Origin: Marsupella aquatica
Taxonomy: Eukaryota > Marchantiophyta
Assembly: GCA_973895155.1 (NCBI GenBank)
Contig: OZ316896.1
Span: 8,246,001-8,310,000 of the forward strand
DNA length: 64,000 nt
Reading direction: 5' to 3'
How positions within the stretch are numbered: position 1 is the stretch's first letter; each line of letters begins with the position of its first letter. Positions 9,682 through 22,560 of the stretch are shown in pieces. Under the pieces are notes generated by a model. The model was not told the DNA's origin. It made no database searches and saw only the letters and a list, made by a program, of their open reading frames with translations. A program made the translations under genes and the position numbers.

Positions 9682-11089
9682 TAAAAACTGGAAACTCTAA
9701 ACCCTCTCCCCAGTTTTGTCAACCCACATTCCTCCAAGGCTTTCCAGTTCCCAATGCTTCTACGTTCGTCATGAGCCCCGGGGTCCCATGCATGTGAGCT
9801 AAGCTTTGCTCTGTTCCATGCCCCACCAGTCTTTTCAGGAGTTTGGACTTAATTGCCCTCGAATTGCCTTTTAAAGGATTTCTGAAATCTCAACCCCACC
9901 CCTTGCATGTACGTACAGTGGTAGCAAGTCGAGAGAATGATCACGATGGCAAAACAGCAGGCCGTGTCTTCAGGTTCTCCGACCGGCTGCTACGCAGCGA
10001 CCTAGCGATTCCTTAGACATGCAAAATGCAGCACTCTTACGAAAGAGGCTCTTAACCTGCACGTGATTCACTCTTGTCGTCAGCTTCGACGGTTTCTAAC
10101 CACAGTGGAGCACCTCATGATGTACGCTACGGTCACAGTCAGTGGGCCACTGTCTACCTTGTCTGATTTTTCTAACCCGCTCTCTAATCGTTTGAAAGTC
10201 AGGTGAATGTCCCACCCCGGTCCAGATCCACCCAATGTTTAACGGAGTGTCTACTGCTACAGATTCATTGCCATATTAATTTTAGGGGAATGTGAAGACT
10301 TACAGTTCTCAGGACTGCGGCTGGTGACCCCTTCATGAGATATGGCTTCTAGCCTAGCAGACTGACTCTTTTAGCAAGCCATGTTAGATGTACAAATAAT
10401 ACGTTTAGATGAACCGACTGATCCGTCAATTGAATGGAACTAAGTGTTTTGCAGTGCAGCTACAGTAGTAGAAAGCCTGTCCTAACAAGACGATTTACCC
10501 GTCGAGTACTCTATGAATGAGAGGCGAATATGCAAACTTTTTGAATAATCCCAGGCCACTGCCATTGTTGGTCGACTTTGGGCTTATATAGTATTCCAAC
10601 TCCTTTCCAAAGTACACAAAGGCAAACACAGGCCAGCTAGCCATATGGATGGTTGCTGGGCGTCCCTTTGGTACGATGGACCCCAGGTGAGTAGCTGCTT
10701 CCAGCAGCCTCAAGCTGTACCCCAGTCAGACTGGGAGTCTAGATATTCCGGAGAAAGGTGGTCCGTGCCTCGATTCACATCTATGGGGTCGTGATGCATC
10801 AGACTGGACATCTCAGCAAATCCGTGGTCAATCCTGATTGAGTACGTTGTTCCCCGAGCAGAAAGCTAGATTGGTAGTCATCAACTTGACCTCGTGTGGA
10901 TTTTGTACTGGCTCAAGATCGCACGGTTCTCGCATTCGGATTGAATGATGGATCTCACGAATGGCAAGAGACTTAGCACTCAGCAGAAAATGAGACCGGT
11001 GGCTGCTTGGACGTGAGCATTGCCACCTGACGGTTATGACTGAATGACAAAAGCAAGCTTTGTAGAAAGTAGACAGAAGGGGACATACC
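9682..11089. other. Intergenic, nothing recognised
   Basis: Only short incidental reading frames are present on both strands. I see no RNA gene, repeat array or transposon terminus. Confidence 0.4.
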
Positions 11090-11108
11090 ATAAGAGCAGG
11101 GAAACTTT

Positions 11109-11395
11109 TTAACCAATTGGCTAGGGGATTTTCCTGGAAGTGAGACCTCCCAGGTTCAATCCGAGTGGTGTGGGTGGGATGAGTTTTGTGGGTAGTGGAT
11201 TGGAGTTCTGATTATCTGCTCGGCCCCTGGTCGTCCACTTTGTGACCGTGATTTAATCCTCTCTCCTTCCTGGTGCAGGTCCCTGTCGGATCCGTTGGGG
11301 CTCACCCTGGTCTGGGTTCCCTACAGAAAAACTGTCACATTGGGGTGGGGGGAGTCTAATTGTATTTACTCCCCATTTCCATTCAAGACAAAAAA
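11109..11395 (+). mobile_element. tRNA-derived SINE
   Basis: A segment of about 290 bp has a Pol III type internal promoter: an A-box-like TGGCTAGGGGATT near 11118-11130 and a B box GGTTCAATCC at 11153-11162. It ends in an A-rich tail (AAAAAA near 11391). It is flanked by direct repeats ATAAGAGCAGGGAAACTTT (11090-11108) and ATAAGAGCATGGGAACTTT (11396-11414), 17 of 19 bases identical. Promoter boxes, A tail and a long target duplication together define a plant SINE. It encodes nothing and would depend on LINE machinery. Confidence 0.75.
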
Positions 11396-11414
11396 ATAAG
11401 AGCATGGGAACTTT

Positions 11415-13722
11415 GGTAAAAAAAGGCACGAAGGAACGATGATTTTCGAATCAGAATTCCACAGCTGCTGTTCTCAAGAGAATTAAACAAAGGAGATCGC
11501 GCGAGAATCGGCGCGGAAAAAGGAGATCATGTTCACCAAACTATGTGCGAGGAATTCGCCAAGTCTAACTACTCGTGAAAAGTGTTCATGATAGGAGATT
11601 CAAAGTTCGTACACTTCAAAAAAAGTTGTTCTTGCAATACTTTACATCATTGCATCCATCAATAGAGGTAAGGTCATGGATGGGATTGAGGCAAGATTAG
11701 ATGACTCGACTACCACTGGTTTATGCACACCAATGTTTTCTTCAGTGGCAAAAATTCTCTAGATTACTCCTCTAGAAAGCTTTCGCCACTTTTGGTTAAG
11801 ATTGGTTAGTTTTTCTGTCTCAGTAGCCACTGTCTCGGGACCATCTCACTACATAGAGGCCATCATCTGGGAAGTTTTTAAGCTTGCATCCCCTAAAATG
11901 TAATAATTAAAAAAATAAATTAAAACCACGTAAAGCTAAAATATTTTTGGAAATATTTTAAAAATTTGAATAAAAGTACCTAATGTTGATTCAAAATTGG
12001 ATTTAAGAAACACTAATTAAAGTTCTTCCACATAAATTTTTAAGTTTTCATTTAAAACCAGTAAAACTACCATATTCTTTGTTGCACGTGATGTGTCGAT
12101 TCTATGGATTGAAATGAAACCCAGAGGCTGTCCCACCTAGTCCATCACAGGCGCCATTAGCCAGAACCTAAAATAATGACATCCCTAAATCTAGGTGAGA
12201 TCTAAGGGTCAGGAAAATCAGATGAATTCATTGACATTTGCCACACTGGCAAAAAAGTAAAAACCTTAAGATGGCACTAATGCATGCACCCCAATGGCCT
12301 GCTCCCTGAGATTCACAGTTGTAGTTTAGTAAAAAGAAAAGTCTGTTACCAGAAAATTGCCTAATCATAGCCTTCACTCTAAAGTTTCAGTCATGAACCT
12401 GAGGTAATGAATCCAGGTAGGGGTTGGTTTTACATTTGTATTTTCATATAAGTACCCTTCGGCACACTGATATAAACTAAACGTGGTAACAAACCCAACA
12501 GAAATTATACATTAATAGTTACTATTATAGTCAGAATGCTACATATACATGTAAACTATTTCCTTAATCCAGTCTCTATGACAAAAAAATCCAGCCCGGC
12601 CCTGAAAACCTGATTGCACCAATTGACCATTTGAGCTTTGGTTTGGTGAGTGCCATTAATAGCTTTTGAGTTATCCGCTTGGACCAGTAATCTATAAAAT
12701 GCTCTTCCGCCAAAAAAAATACTTGTTTAATTTGTGCCATGAATTGCAAAGACTCTTAAGTGAGGTTGAATTGCAAAGACTTGTTTAAGACACTTGCCCT
12801 AAGAGCATGTTGTAAGTTATTGGTCGGGCTGATAGCATGAAAGCTACCTTGACCAAATGCAGTAACTAAAGCTCAAATAGTCGTGTGCAACTGGGTTTTC
12901 AGGGACGGTGATCTCCCCCTGGATCTCCCTAGAATTTTGGAAAGCTGTCATATTTTGGCTAACTGGGCAGTTAGCCGTTAGGTAGGAAACTAGTTAATTG
13001 ACGACAAAACTCTAGCAAAATTTGGCCAAATTTTGTAGAAACTTTTGAGTGAGGTGCAATTCTGTGAATATTCCCCAACCAAGGATCCCATTAGCCAAAA
13101 TCTGACGGTTTCCTTAAATCTAGGGAGTTCTAAGGGTCAAAATTATGTAACCTAGGGAATTTAGAGAAGGAATATATGTTCTTACATCTTCTCTTTTACA
13201 CAAGGGGACATTGGCTTGGACATTTGCCAGGCCAATACAAAGAAAAATAAACTTCAAAAAGCCCTGCTTAGGGCACAGGCTCTAACTTTGTAGAAAGGAC
13301 CCATGCTTGTTCAAAATACCAAAGCTCTAGAGTAGAAGGATACTTGGGGTGGCAGAAGGATACTTAGGGTGGCTTTACAAGATGGTGGTGGCAGTTTCCA
13401 CATTTTGCTTGTCTCTAACATGTGATCAGGGCCATCCATTGGGGAGAAGCTACTCTTCATTTTACAAAACATTGGGAGCACTATCATGGCCGGGCCTTGC
13501 TTATGTGTAGCTGCACATTTTTGTCCTAGGTTTTAGACCACCTCTCTTGGAGGTCTCTTCATCAGGCACCTTGAATTGGTCCATTCCTATTTTGAGTCTT
13601 TTACATGAAAAGTGGACCTAAATGCCCCGCATCAAAACTTCTCTTGTCCTGACAACTGGAGCCCTAGCCAAAGAACTATGTGACTTTTGGGAGGAGTGGA
13701 TCTACCCTAACTTGTCTCCTAA
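11415..13722. other. Intergenic, nothing recognised
   Basis: AT-rich sequence with no reading frame resembling a known family. No clear transposon ends were found. Confidence 0.4.
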
Positions 13723-15025
13723 GAGCATTCCTGCTGGTCGCTCCATATGCGTGCCGGTATTGGGGGTATTTTCAGGGCTGGTGGGGGCTGGGCCTTCGGT
13801 CCAGAAGTTGCTCCGGACCTTTTCCCCACCCGCCAGAGTCTAGTTGCTTGTAGCACTCGCTATGACGAGATGAACTCACACTGTGCCCTCGTTTTTGGAC
13901 CTACGCCAGGTTGTTCAGGCACCAACATCGACGCCCATATTGACGTCGACATGGGAAATCGTCTTAGACCATATGTACTGATTCATTAATTTCGGGAGAC
14001 ATGGTCCAAGCCCGGGCACTTCGATGGGAGCTACCGAGGGAGACGATGAGATCCCCATGAAAAACCTGATGATGACAGCACTGGTAAACATAGTACTAAT
14101 GACAACATATATCCGTGGGAATTACTTTCTCGGGGCACCGTATCGGACGCCGAGGATCAAAGGTTATGACATACAATGGATGCTTGCCTTTGATCCTGCA
14201 GCCTATTCGTCACCAGGTTGTAATCCCGCTTCTTCTTCCCAACGACTGCATATATTGCCTTCCAATGGCTCTCCCCCAAGCGGAGCTGACTTCCCTGTCA
14301 TTGCTCGCTCAAATGGTAGATTCAATCTCCACCAAATATCATGAGAGTACTCGCAACGCAGCTTGACAATTCATAAAATTTTTGCTGATGTTACCAAAAA
14401 CAGAGCTCCTGACTAGAATCTGTCACGAGGACCTGAACAAACAGGTGAACAAAATAATTTGAACTTGTCTCTGGGTTCCAGTCGAGAGATCCATCACTCT
14501 GGCTCACTATTGGGAGAAATCCTGAGAATCTACCATCTCTTTGGCCCGAATCTCGATCCGTCACCTCTCTGTTCGTAGACCCTCACGGACCACAATTTTT
14601 AGAACAAGTGCTTTTCTCAAGCAGAAATGACAAGAATCCTCCTCCAATCAATGCCAGAGCAAGACATGGAAGTCTCTCACTATTACTCAATCTCAACACA
14701 AATGCACCAAACAGAGCATTGTACACAAAGAAGTGCACCCAACATGAAGACCAGGGGAGACAGAGAATATATGAATGGACAATGGGCGTTGATCAGCTCC
14801 AGGTGCACTAATAGTGATAGTCAATTTTTAATAGCGAGGCTGAACCGGCCGGGAGGGCACCCGCTTGTTGAGCCCAGAACTGGCGCGCCGGGGTCCAATT
14901 TTGGCGGGCCTGAAAGATACCGGGACTGATGGCGGGGTACGGTGGGGTTTGAAATGTGAAAATATTGGGATGACACTGGATTCTCGTAGCAGGCCCGTCA
15001 CTTTTCAGGACGGGTGGGAATGCTC
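13723..15025. mobile_element. Non-autonomous Harbinger-like element
   Basis: Termini are GAGCATTCCTGCTGGTC at the left and the reverse complement of GAGCATTCCCACCCGTC at the right (13 of 17 match). A perfect TAA duplication (13720-13722 and 15026-15028) flanks the 1303 bp segment. TAA duplication plus GAGCAT-type ends fit PIF/Harbinger. Inner reading frames at 14024-14344 and 14627-14929 resemble no transposase I recognise, so the element is treated as non-autonomous. Confidence 0.72.
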
Positions 15026-15354
15026 TAAGTAGTAAGAAATTGATCTAGCACCATTTGCTGCACTTAACTTTACAAAACATTGAGGGCCATAAAAAGATAC
15101 CATACTCTCCTTTAGCCCATGTGTACTATCTTTACGTTATTAAATGTATGATAAATTAGCTTTGTTACAAACCGTCCCCATCAAATTGCCCCATAAGGTC
15201 TTCGAAAGCCACCGTTAGAGAAGCTTATCACTGGGCTTATCAAGTGTACATGATTTGTTTTGACACTCCGTCACATATATGTTTTGGGGCAATTGTGGGG
15301 TATGGCCTTATTCGTAGGCATCATGACTGTGGCCATAACTGCACTAGTGCACTA

Positions 15355-15760
15355 AGTGACCCTTCTTGTCAACTCGGAAACTAAATTAAACGCCCACGAG
15401 CCGACAAGATCAGGACTTCAGGAGGGTGAGTAATCATTATTTTGCCTGTGACTTGAAAACAATTGTTGCAGATCGAATTTCAGATCTACGACAACCCTAT
15501 ATCACCCAGTGACCCTTCTTGTCAACTCGGAAAATTGAATGAAATGCCCAAGAGCCGACAAGATCAGGAGGATGATCGATCATTTGTATTTGACAGGAAT
15601 ATAACTATTACAGAATTTCAAGATCTACGACAACCCTGGGCCCTCCTACATCACCCCGTCAGTGTAACAAGAGAGACTCAGTCTAAAGTGACCGAGCCAG
15701 TGCTTCAAATGATTCAGGTTTGCAACAACCCTCGATCACCCCGCCCAAGACAAGAGACTT
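15355..15760 (+). repeat. Diverged tandem repeat, period about 153 bp
   Basis: The block beginning AGTGACCCTTCTTGTCAACT at about 15355 recurs at about 15508, including GAGCCGACAAGATCAGGA and AGATCTACGACAACCCT. A third, more diverged partial copy follows to about 15760. Function unknown. The 112-residue open frame across it is probably a consequence of the repeat. Confidence 0.7.
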
Positions 15761-15801
15761 CTAATGTGACAGATCGAGCAAACTCACTTGGATATCGATG
15801 A

Positions 15802-16670
15802 TAGGATTGCAGACCCAGCCAGACCTCCAGATTTCCATTTTCATATATCACTCGTACAACGTACGTACGGAGAACGTGACCCTATCAGTGAGTTTTCGTG
15901 ATGGAAATGATTTATCAAGATTTGACCAGTGAATATAGCTCTTGGCCGTGTGATGCAGTGATCGATGTAGAAGTTTGATGCGTGACCAGCTGTTGGAGTC
16001 TGATATGACTTGAAAGCTGAGGTGTTATCAGACCTGTCTTTGGCAGTTTGGCGTGTTGGTTTGTGCACTCCCCGTGTTGAGACTACGGTTTTCAGTTTGG
16101 GCTGCAGCTTTCAAGAATGGAATTTATCCACATAAAACATTAAAGAGTACCAGACAGAGTAAATAGAGCTGGAGTAAATAGAGCCATTACACCATACCCT
16201 TTCAGTATTTCGTAGAGAGGAAGAGCCGTATAAACGCGAAGTGCGAAATAATGGGTACAAAGAGATAATAAGAATGATCTGGCGAGGATCGATGATTTGT
16301 TTCTGGACGTGTACCCGGTGCATGCTGGGATTAATTATGTGGACGCTGGGGAAATATATTGTCCAATTTCGTGAACAAGTGAGGCAAAGCTATGCATTCA
16401 TCAACGCTGGATTGACACGTCTTCTCACATAATCTAAGAATCTGATGATTGAAGAGAATTGTCACATACCCCGGAGTTGTAGACACAAAATAACGTGGAT
16501 TGGCTGCGTAAAATTCTTAGAGCATGTTATGAAGAGAGGCTCGATGTGATTTGAAGTACAAAGCTTGTTGATCGCTGACCAAGTATCAATTCAACAGTAC
16601 AGACCGTCATCATCAGCTATAGCATATTTACCCTAAAACGTTTGAAGGGGTATATGTTCATTCTAGCTGT
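15802..16670. other. Intergenic, nothing recognised
   Basis: No convincing gene or mobile element is visible in this stretch. Confidence 0.4.
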
Positions 16671-17237
16671 TCAATAGAAATAAAAGGATGTTTGCAAGCA
16701 CATGTTATAACCTGCAGGGTACATGTCAAAGTTAGCCGTTTGGTTATTTCTTAATGGTGGTTGCGATTGGTTCGATCCGGGACTCACGTCATTCCTTGGA
16801 ACTTTACATGCAGTGGGACCGTACCTGGAACGAGATTTGAATTGAGGGCTAAACCGGATGAAAGGACTGCTGTGCGCAAGTGTCGATTTTGGGTTGCAAG
16901 AAATTTTAGTGTAGAAGGAGTACACACTTGTACATGACCTCGATGATCTGATACAAGACGTTAACTGTACCAATTCTGATGGAACAGGCGGCTTTACTAC
17001 TTTTATGCAGATTCGACATGATATTAAGTTCATCACATCCTTTTTTGGTCTTCGCCATGGTACGGCTGTTATCCGTGAGCCCACAGCTTCCAAGTTGCAA
17101 CGTAGGAAACCTAAGAACTGTACGTCTACCAGCTCAGCGGGTTCGGTTGCTTCAATGGTTCCTTCGTTCCCAGAGATAGTTTGCTGGACAACAACCCCCA
17201 AAAGCAAAGACACAAACCACAAACCACTCTCCCACAC
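16671..17237 (-). CDS. Hypothetical protein with signal-peptide-like start
   Basis: A 188-residue open frame starts MWESGLWFVSLLLGVVVQQT, which resembles a signal peptide with a possible cleavage after ISG. The rest has scattered cysteines and basic stretches and resembles no family I know. It could be a first exon running into intron, or chance. A tRNA-like B box (GGTTCGATCC near 16788) lies on the other strand within it, which weakens the coding case. Confidence 0.2.
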   Translation of the reverse strand: MWESGLWFVSLLLGVVVQQTISGNEGTIEATEPAELVDVQFLGFLRCNLEAVGSRITAVPWRRPKKDVMNLISCRICIKVVKPPVPSELVQLTSCIRSSRSCTSVYSFYTKISCNPKSTLAHSSPFIRFSPQFKSRSRYGPTACKVPRNDVSPGSNQSQPPLRNNQTANFDMYPAGYNMCLQTSFYFY

Positions 17238-20200
17238 CTGGCAGAGCAGCTAAATCAATCAGATGGACCAGCTTTTCTTATTGAACATCTCTACGGAGAT
17301 CTTCCAAAGCCAACCAGGCTACTACTTCGTGCTGCGCACGTACTGACATACTTCCAAAAAATCTCTTCTGAGGGTGCCTTTGCAATCAAAGAATGCCAAG
17401 AATGCCACTGGTGCCCAATAGACGATCCACACGAGGCAAAGAGTCTTTTAATTAACGAAAAACTCCAATAATGCTGAAAAGTGATTGTAGCGAGTGCATG
17501 ATTTAGTTGCTTTCTGTGTCTCGTGGGGTCTGTTGGGGAATGTTCGCTTCTTGATACTTCTGCCAGTGTGTACTTCGAATCATGGCATTTTTGCAGTGCA
17601 AGACATTTTGTTGAAAATATATTTCGGTTCTAGCTTCTCACCTGTGTATGTCACACTTTCTGTATTCATCATGCTCAGTCCCAACTCGATCTTATGTTCC
17701 GTTGAGGGACTAATTACAGCATGTACCAAAACAAGACGAGAAGTCGGAACTTGATCACATCGATCTTCCCTCGATCAGTTCGATAATTTAATTTGGTTGC
17801 CTTTCTTGGTTATTGTCTTGGTTTGTTCGTTACACCGAATGTTCATAGCTGCTAAAGCAAATGCTAGACTCGTTTATTCAAAGGCGGAAAGCACTGAAGT
17901 TCGTCACGGTGAACACGGACTTGCATTTCAACTGAAATATCTGGACATGACAGATTGACGATCTAACCAAACCAAAGGGCCCATGGAGCAGTAGTGAAAG
18001 ACGGCATGTAGTCAGATAACTTGGGGTTAAGAGCTTCAACGTTAATTGATTGGCTGAGTTTGAACCCCAGATTGTGATGCTCTATCATAATGGCATAGGG
18101 ATAGGCTTGCCTTAATTTCAGCCGATGATCGATAGTGACCCACGTACTTTTTATTTCTTTCAATTCCTTCTCCCCTGTTTTTTTTAATTCCTTATAGTTA
18201 CCTTATATGTAATTGACCCTAGTTTTTATTTTAGTCTACAAAACTCTTGCACCTCCCAACTCAATGTATACAAAAGTAAAACTTAAAAAAAAAGCCTAAA
18301 ATGTTTTGATGTGAAAAGGCTTTTATTTTAAACAGGATCTACAAACAAACATTTTGGTATATTTATGAAAATTCTAAGATTATTTTGATAAAAATTACAA
18401 CTTTAACTTTTTGTGGAAAAAGAAGAAAACAAACTTTCATATGACTCAAAAACATTTTGAAATTGAAAAACCCAGGTATTTCCAATTTTTAATATTCTTA
18501 TAGCCAACTTTTGTCCATTATAAAATGTAGTCAAACCCCTGCCGGCCGGTTATACAAGAGTTGTGTTCCCAGGCTCTCTCCCTTCACAATTCTAGTCCCT
18601 CTGCACCTCTTTGGGACTCTCGGTCTACTTTTTGCCTCAAAATAACTGATTGAATTCCATTAAAAAAGCCAACATACAAAAGGGAGGGCCCAACAAGCTA
18701 GGACGCTAACCCAGCAGGACCAAGAGGTTGATGTGCCATAAAACCTGCAGGGCTGGTACCAGGGAAGAAGTTGGGCCTCAGAAGGAGGCAACTAAAGAAG
18801 CAATTTAGATACTACAGTCAGTCGGAGGAGCACCTTCCTAGAGATTGGGCCCCAGGATTGGTCAGTGCTCAGGTTCCAGAGGGGGTCCTTCCTGTGTTGA
18901 CTCATTCAGTCAGTCTGTGATGCATCTTCAAGACCTGACTCAACAGGTGGCATGGGGATCATGGAGGCCGTGGAGGGACGGGTCAGTGGGACTTGGAGAA
19001 TGTCTTCATGTATTTCCCAAAGCTAGGCCAATCCAGGTACCATAGTTCCTGGACATCTCATGGTGGGCATCCCCAAAGGTAATCTTACATCCTGCCCAGA
19101 CGTGACGAAGATAGATTCCCAATCTATGCCAGGTTTCCAAATGACTCCTTATGGGTTGGGTCTGGTGTTTGATGAAATGCATACTTCTTTCGTACCATAT
19201 ATTGTAGCATGTAATAGCCCAAAGCGTATGCCAAAGCTTCCTGGGTGTATCCCATTCTCAGGTAAGGATGCACCACACAAGATGGCTCCCTTAATCTTCT
19301 AGCTTTTTGGTATTCACTTCTAGGAGTCAGGGGATTAACATTTAATGCTGTCCAGTAGCTCAGTAAACATTGACTGGAAACATAAACCCTCTATGAAAAA
19401 AAAGTTATAGGTGCTACTGTCTAGCTCCATGTGACCCCACCTTTGGGGGAGTATGTTTGTCTACTGTGCTATGGAAAAAAATCCCTAGACAGTGTCACCG
19501 CAGACATATGAACCACACATTTTGGGGGGGGTATGTGGTAAAAGCACTGCCAGTAGTGGGCAAATGAAGTTTAAACCTAGCACCTCTGCTCACCCCACTC
19601 TCATGCACTACCACCAGCGCATAGCCTGGGGTTTCACTCCGGGTTGCACTTCCACAAAAATGCATGGCATACCACTGGCGAAAAATGATGGAGTTACTTA
19701 TTTTATTGGTTCTAAGAGCCCACAAGGTCTAAGAGAAGAATTAAAACTTTTCTCAGAAAAACTAGTGTACTTTAAATCTAATTTTGAGAGTTATAAGAAT
19801 ATTGTGGTCTTTTAAATATAATTCTTTGAAATATTTTAACTTTATAGGATTAAAAATAAAATGATTACATTTTAGTAGATCCAACACCTACAATAGTCAT
19901 GGGGATATGAGTGATATATTTCTTTGTATTTAGATGTATTCTTGTTGCAGCTACCGGCAGCCACAGCTGACTTATAGAAGGGAATTCTTTGGTCTTCCCT
20001 TGTGTTCTCCTCTTTGACGCTTCTTGGTCTTCGGCATTGTGATCGAAATATCTCCTTTTCGCAATTATCAATTGATCACATACTGGTGCCACGCTCTGGA
20101 TCACTCATGTAAAGTTGCCCTCATTTATTAGTAACTACTGACCAATAAACACATCAACCGGATCGACCTCGATCAAACTTTCCAATTAGATATTGCCAAA

Positions 20201-21240
20201 GTGGCATCATCGAGAGAAGTTGCCCTCAGATCTTGTCGATTACGATACTGTAGATCAGTCTCAACAGTGATTTAGACCGAACAGCGGAACAGGACAGTAG
20301 GAGACAGGTATGATGGGCATGATGGGTGTGATTGAGTAGTAGGCCTCAAAATAGCAAATTAAGACCTTCAAGCTTTCAAGGGATCTCACTTTACTGCTTT
20401 TTCGTCGCGTGCATCGAGAGCGAACGGAGTACCTACCGTCAACTTTGGGAAAGTTCTGGACGTCGTGATTCTCAGTCATGAGTGAATCGGCGGGAAAAAT
20501 CAGAGCACAATACCGTATCCCGATTGGGAGAGTTGGGTTCCGTAAATCTATGCGTCCCTGTGACTGCAGATCAAAAAGCAGCAGCAGCCAGATATTTACT
20601 TACCATTTACCAAGGGAGAACTGCACATCAGAAACCACCAGCTCTGACACTGTATACCATATATATGCTACGTTTTGATGTTTTTCAGAAAGGTAAATCT
20701 AGTCTCTTAGCAAATATCATGTCGCTTATCGCTTCCAGTGGGACAAACCTACTGTACCAATGTCAACCTGGGTCGTCTGCAGATTCTTGACAAACACTTG
20801 TGCAGGCAATTTTCAAAGACTCTGAACTTCCAGGTTCACGCTTGCCATGTCTGTGCATAATTATTTTGTTGTAAACGAAAACTTGCTGAATCGCTTGGCA
20901 CCGATCTGCGTTCTGAGCTACTGTAAGTGTCCCGAAAGTACTGCACCGAGCTCATTCCTCATTGCCCTCTCTGCACCTTTTGGCCAACCGATGATGTATC
21001 TGCGGACCGCCCCCCTGCCCCCCCTGCCCCTCCCCGCCGCGAGCTTTCGGTCATCGCAACCGCCTGTTTAGCTTTTACTAACTTTTATTTCAAAGATTTC
21101 AAAGAGTTTCATTCCCTGAACACACTGACGGTCGGGCAATGATTGCAGCCACAGCCACTGAGCCACTGAGCCACGTTTGGGCAGCTTCTAGAAGGTCGCC
21201 AGTGCGCACAAACACCATGTGGATCAGCTAGCAGCAACAT
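17238..21240. other. Intergenic, nothing recognised
   Basis: About 4 kb of mixed composition without a supported gene. A C-rich run near 21009-21035 and several short frames are the only notable points. No LTR, TIR or poly(A)-flanked unit could be delimited. Confidence 0.4.
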
Positions 21241-21283
21241 GGTGTACATGTGTACTGTACATGTACTGTACATGGCGTACACC
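21241..21283. promoter_or_regulatory. GTAC-rich imperfect palindrome
   Basis: A 43 bp imperfect dyad begins GGTGTACATG and ends GGCGTACACC, with six GTAC cores and the direct repeat TGTACTGTACA. GTAC is the core of SBP/SPL-domain binding sites and of copper-response elements in green plants. No gene is recognised just downstream, so a regulatory role is speculative. Confidence 0.4.
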
Positions 21284-21839
21284 TGTCTCTCCAAAATTTG
21301 GCATTATTTTGCGCATTTCGTGGGTTGGCCGTGTTGACTGGGATTCTCCTCACAGTTTAATCTTTTATGTTGGTTCTCCATTTCTCGTTCACAGGCTCAA
21401 AGCTTTTGCGAAGTGGCATTGTTTCAGCACTTCTGATGTCACAGGTCTCACTAACGGGTCAGGATAGGGCAACTGTGGGCTGGACTGAGAGCGCATCACT
21501 GCTTTGTATCTTTCGGGAATTGAGGGCCCAAGTAGATTAAGGCCTCTAGTAACCCGTCTATGCAATTCACACCTCTGTAGCTTTACGAGGCTTTCCAGTT
21601 GTTTCTCAGTTTAGTTTCCAGTTCACTTGTTCTTTTCTCGTTGTTGGGACTCTCAAATTTTTGCCTCTTTGGACTTCTTGGGGTTTTCCCCGTTTTTCCC
21701 TCCTCCATTGGGGTTTCTACTTTGGGGATATGTCTCCAGACCAGTTATATTCTTTGGTAGGTTTTTATAAACTGAGGGCAGAACCCAAACTACTCTACAC
21801 TAAGTACAATAGACCAAGGGAGCAACACGTTACCGTGGA
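21284..21839. other. Intergenic, nothing recognised
   Basis: No supported feature before the breakpoint of the truncated Copia copy. Confidence 0.4.
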
Positions 21840-22081
21840 AGACCATCGTACTTTTCCATCTCAAACTTCACTCCTCCGAATCTAGCCATCTCTCTCTTCT
21901 TTCCCACTACCGATAGCTCTGGTAGTAGAACAGCTTCCTCCACTGCACGCCGCACCGATGATCGTACCGGTGATACTAGTTCCTCCTCAAACGATAGCAG
22001 CTCCTCAGACTCACCGTTTGACCGTCGCGATCCTAAAGCTCCACCGACGCCAATTCTTCCAGTATCCTCCGAGTCACTCAT
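21840..22081 (-). pseudogene. gag: Copia gag, 5' fragment only
   Basis: About 80 residues starting MSDSEDTGRIG and running to KFEMEKYDG, where homology to the complete Gag at 55464-56519 ends. The capsid core and zinc knuckle are missing. It is a relic with no expected function. Confidence 0.88.
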
Positions 22082-22214
22082 ATGAAACAATCACAAAAAA
22101 ACTTCTTTTTTCGAAACTCCTCATAAAACTCAAAAACTCAACACCGCCGCGTAGCCCACGAAGCTAGGAGTCCAAACACTGAAAAACAAAAATTGAAACC
22201 AAAATCCGTTGAGA

Positions 22215-22560
22215 GGCCACAGGCCGTGGGTGGTGGATGCGAGCCAAGCTTCCAAGATGATCTCGCACAGACCATGGGTCATAGGCTATCCGCCCCCAAA
22301 CTCAATAATAATCAAGACCCCTCACAGACCGTGGGTCGTGGGTACATGCCTACCCAGGCATACCCACATGACTCACGAACCGTGGGTTGTGGGATATCTT
22401 CTCACTCATATCAAAACCTCATGGACCGTGGGTCGTGAGCTCAATACTCACTCAAGCCAAGACCTCACCACCTGTGGGTCGTGAGCTCACTACTCACTCA
22501 AGCCAAGACCTCACCACCTGTGGATCGTGAGCTCACTACTCACACAAGCCAAGCGCTAAA
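22215..22560 (-). repeat. Degenerate tandem repeat in Copia leader
   Basis: Units of about 48-50 bp contain CCGTGGGTCGTGAG and CTCACTACTCACTCAAGCCA. The last two copies are nearly identical, the earlier ones diverged. The repeat occupies the place where the leader of the element at 51695-58607 carries a GC-rich block instead. Confidence 0.75.

Noticed and set aside
16725-16815. tRNA-like A box (TTAGCCGTTTGG) and B box (GGTTCGATCC) on the + strand
   Set aside because: No acceptor, anticodon or T stem pairing could be built. No poly(A) tail or target duplication to make it a SINE.
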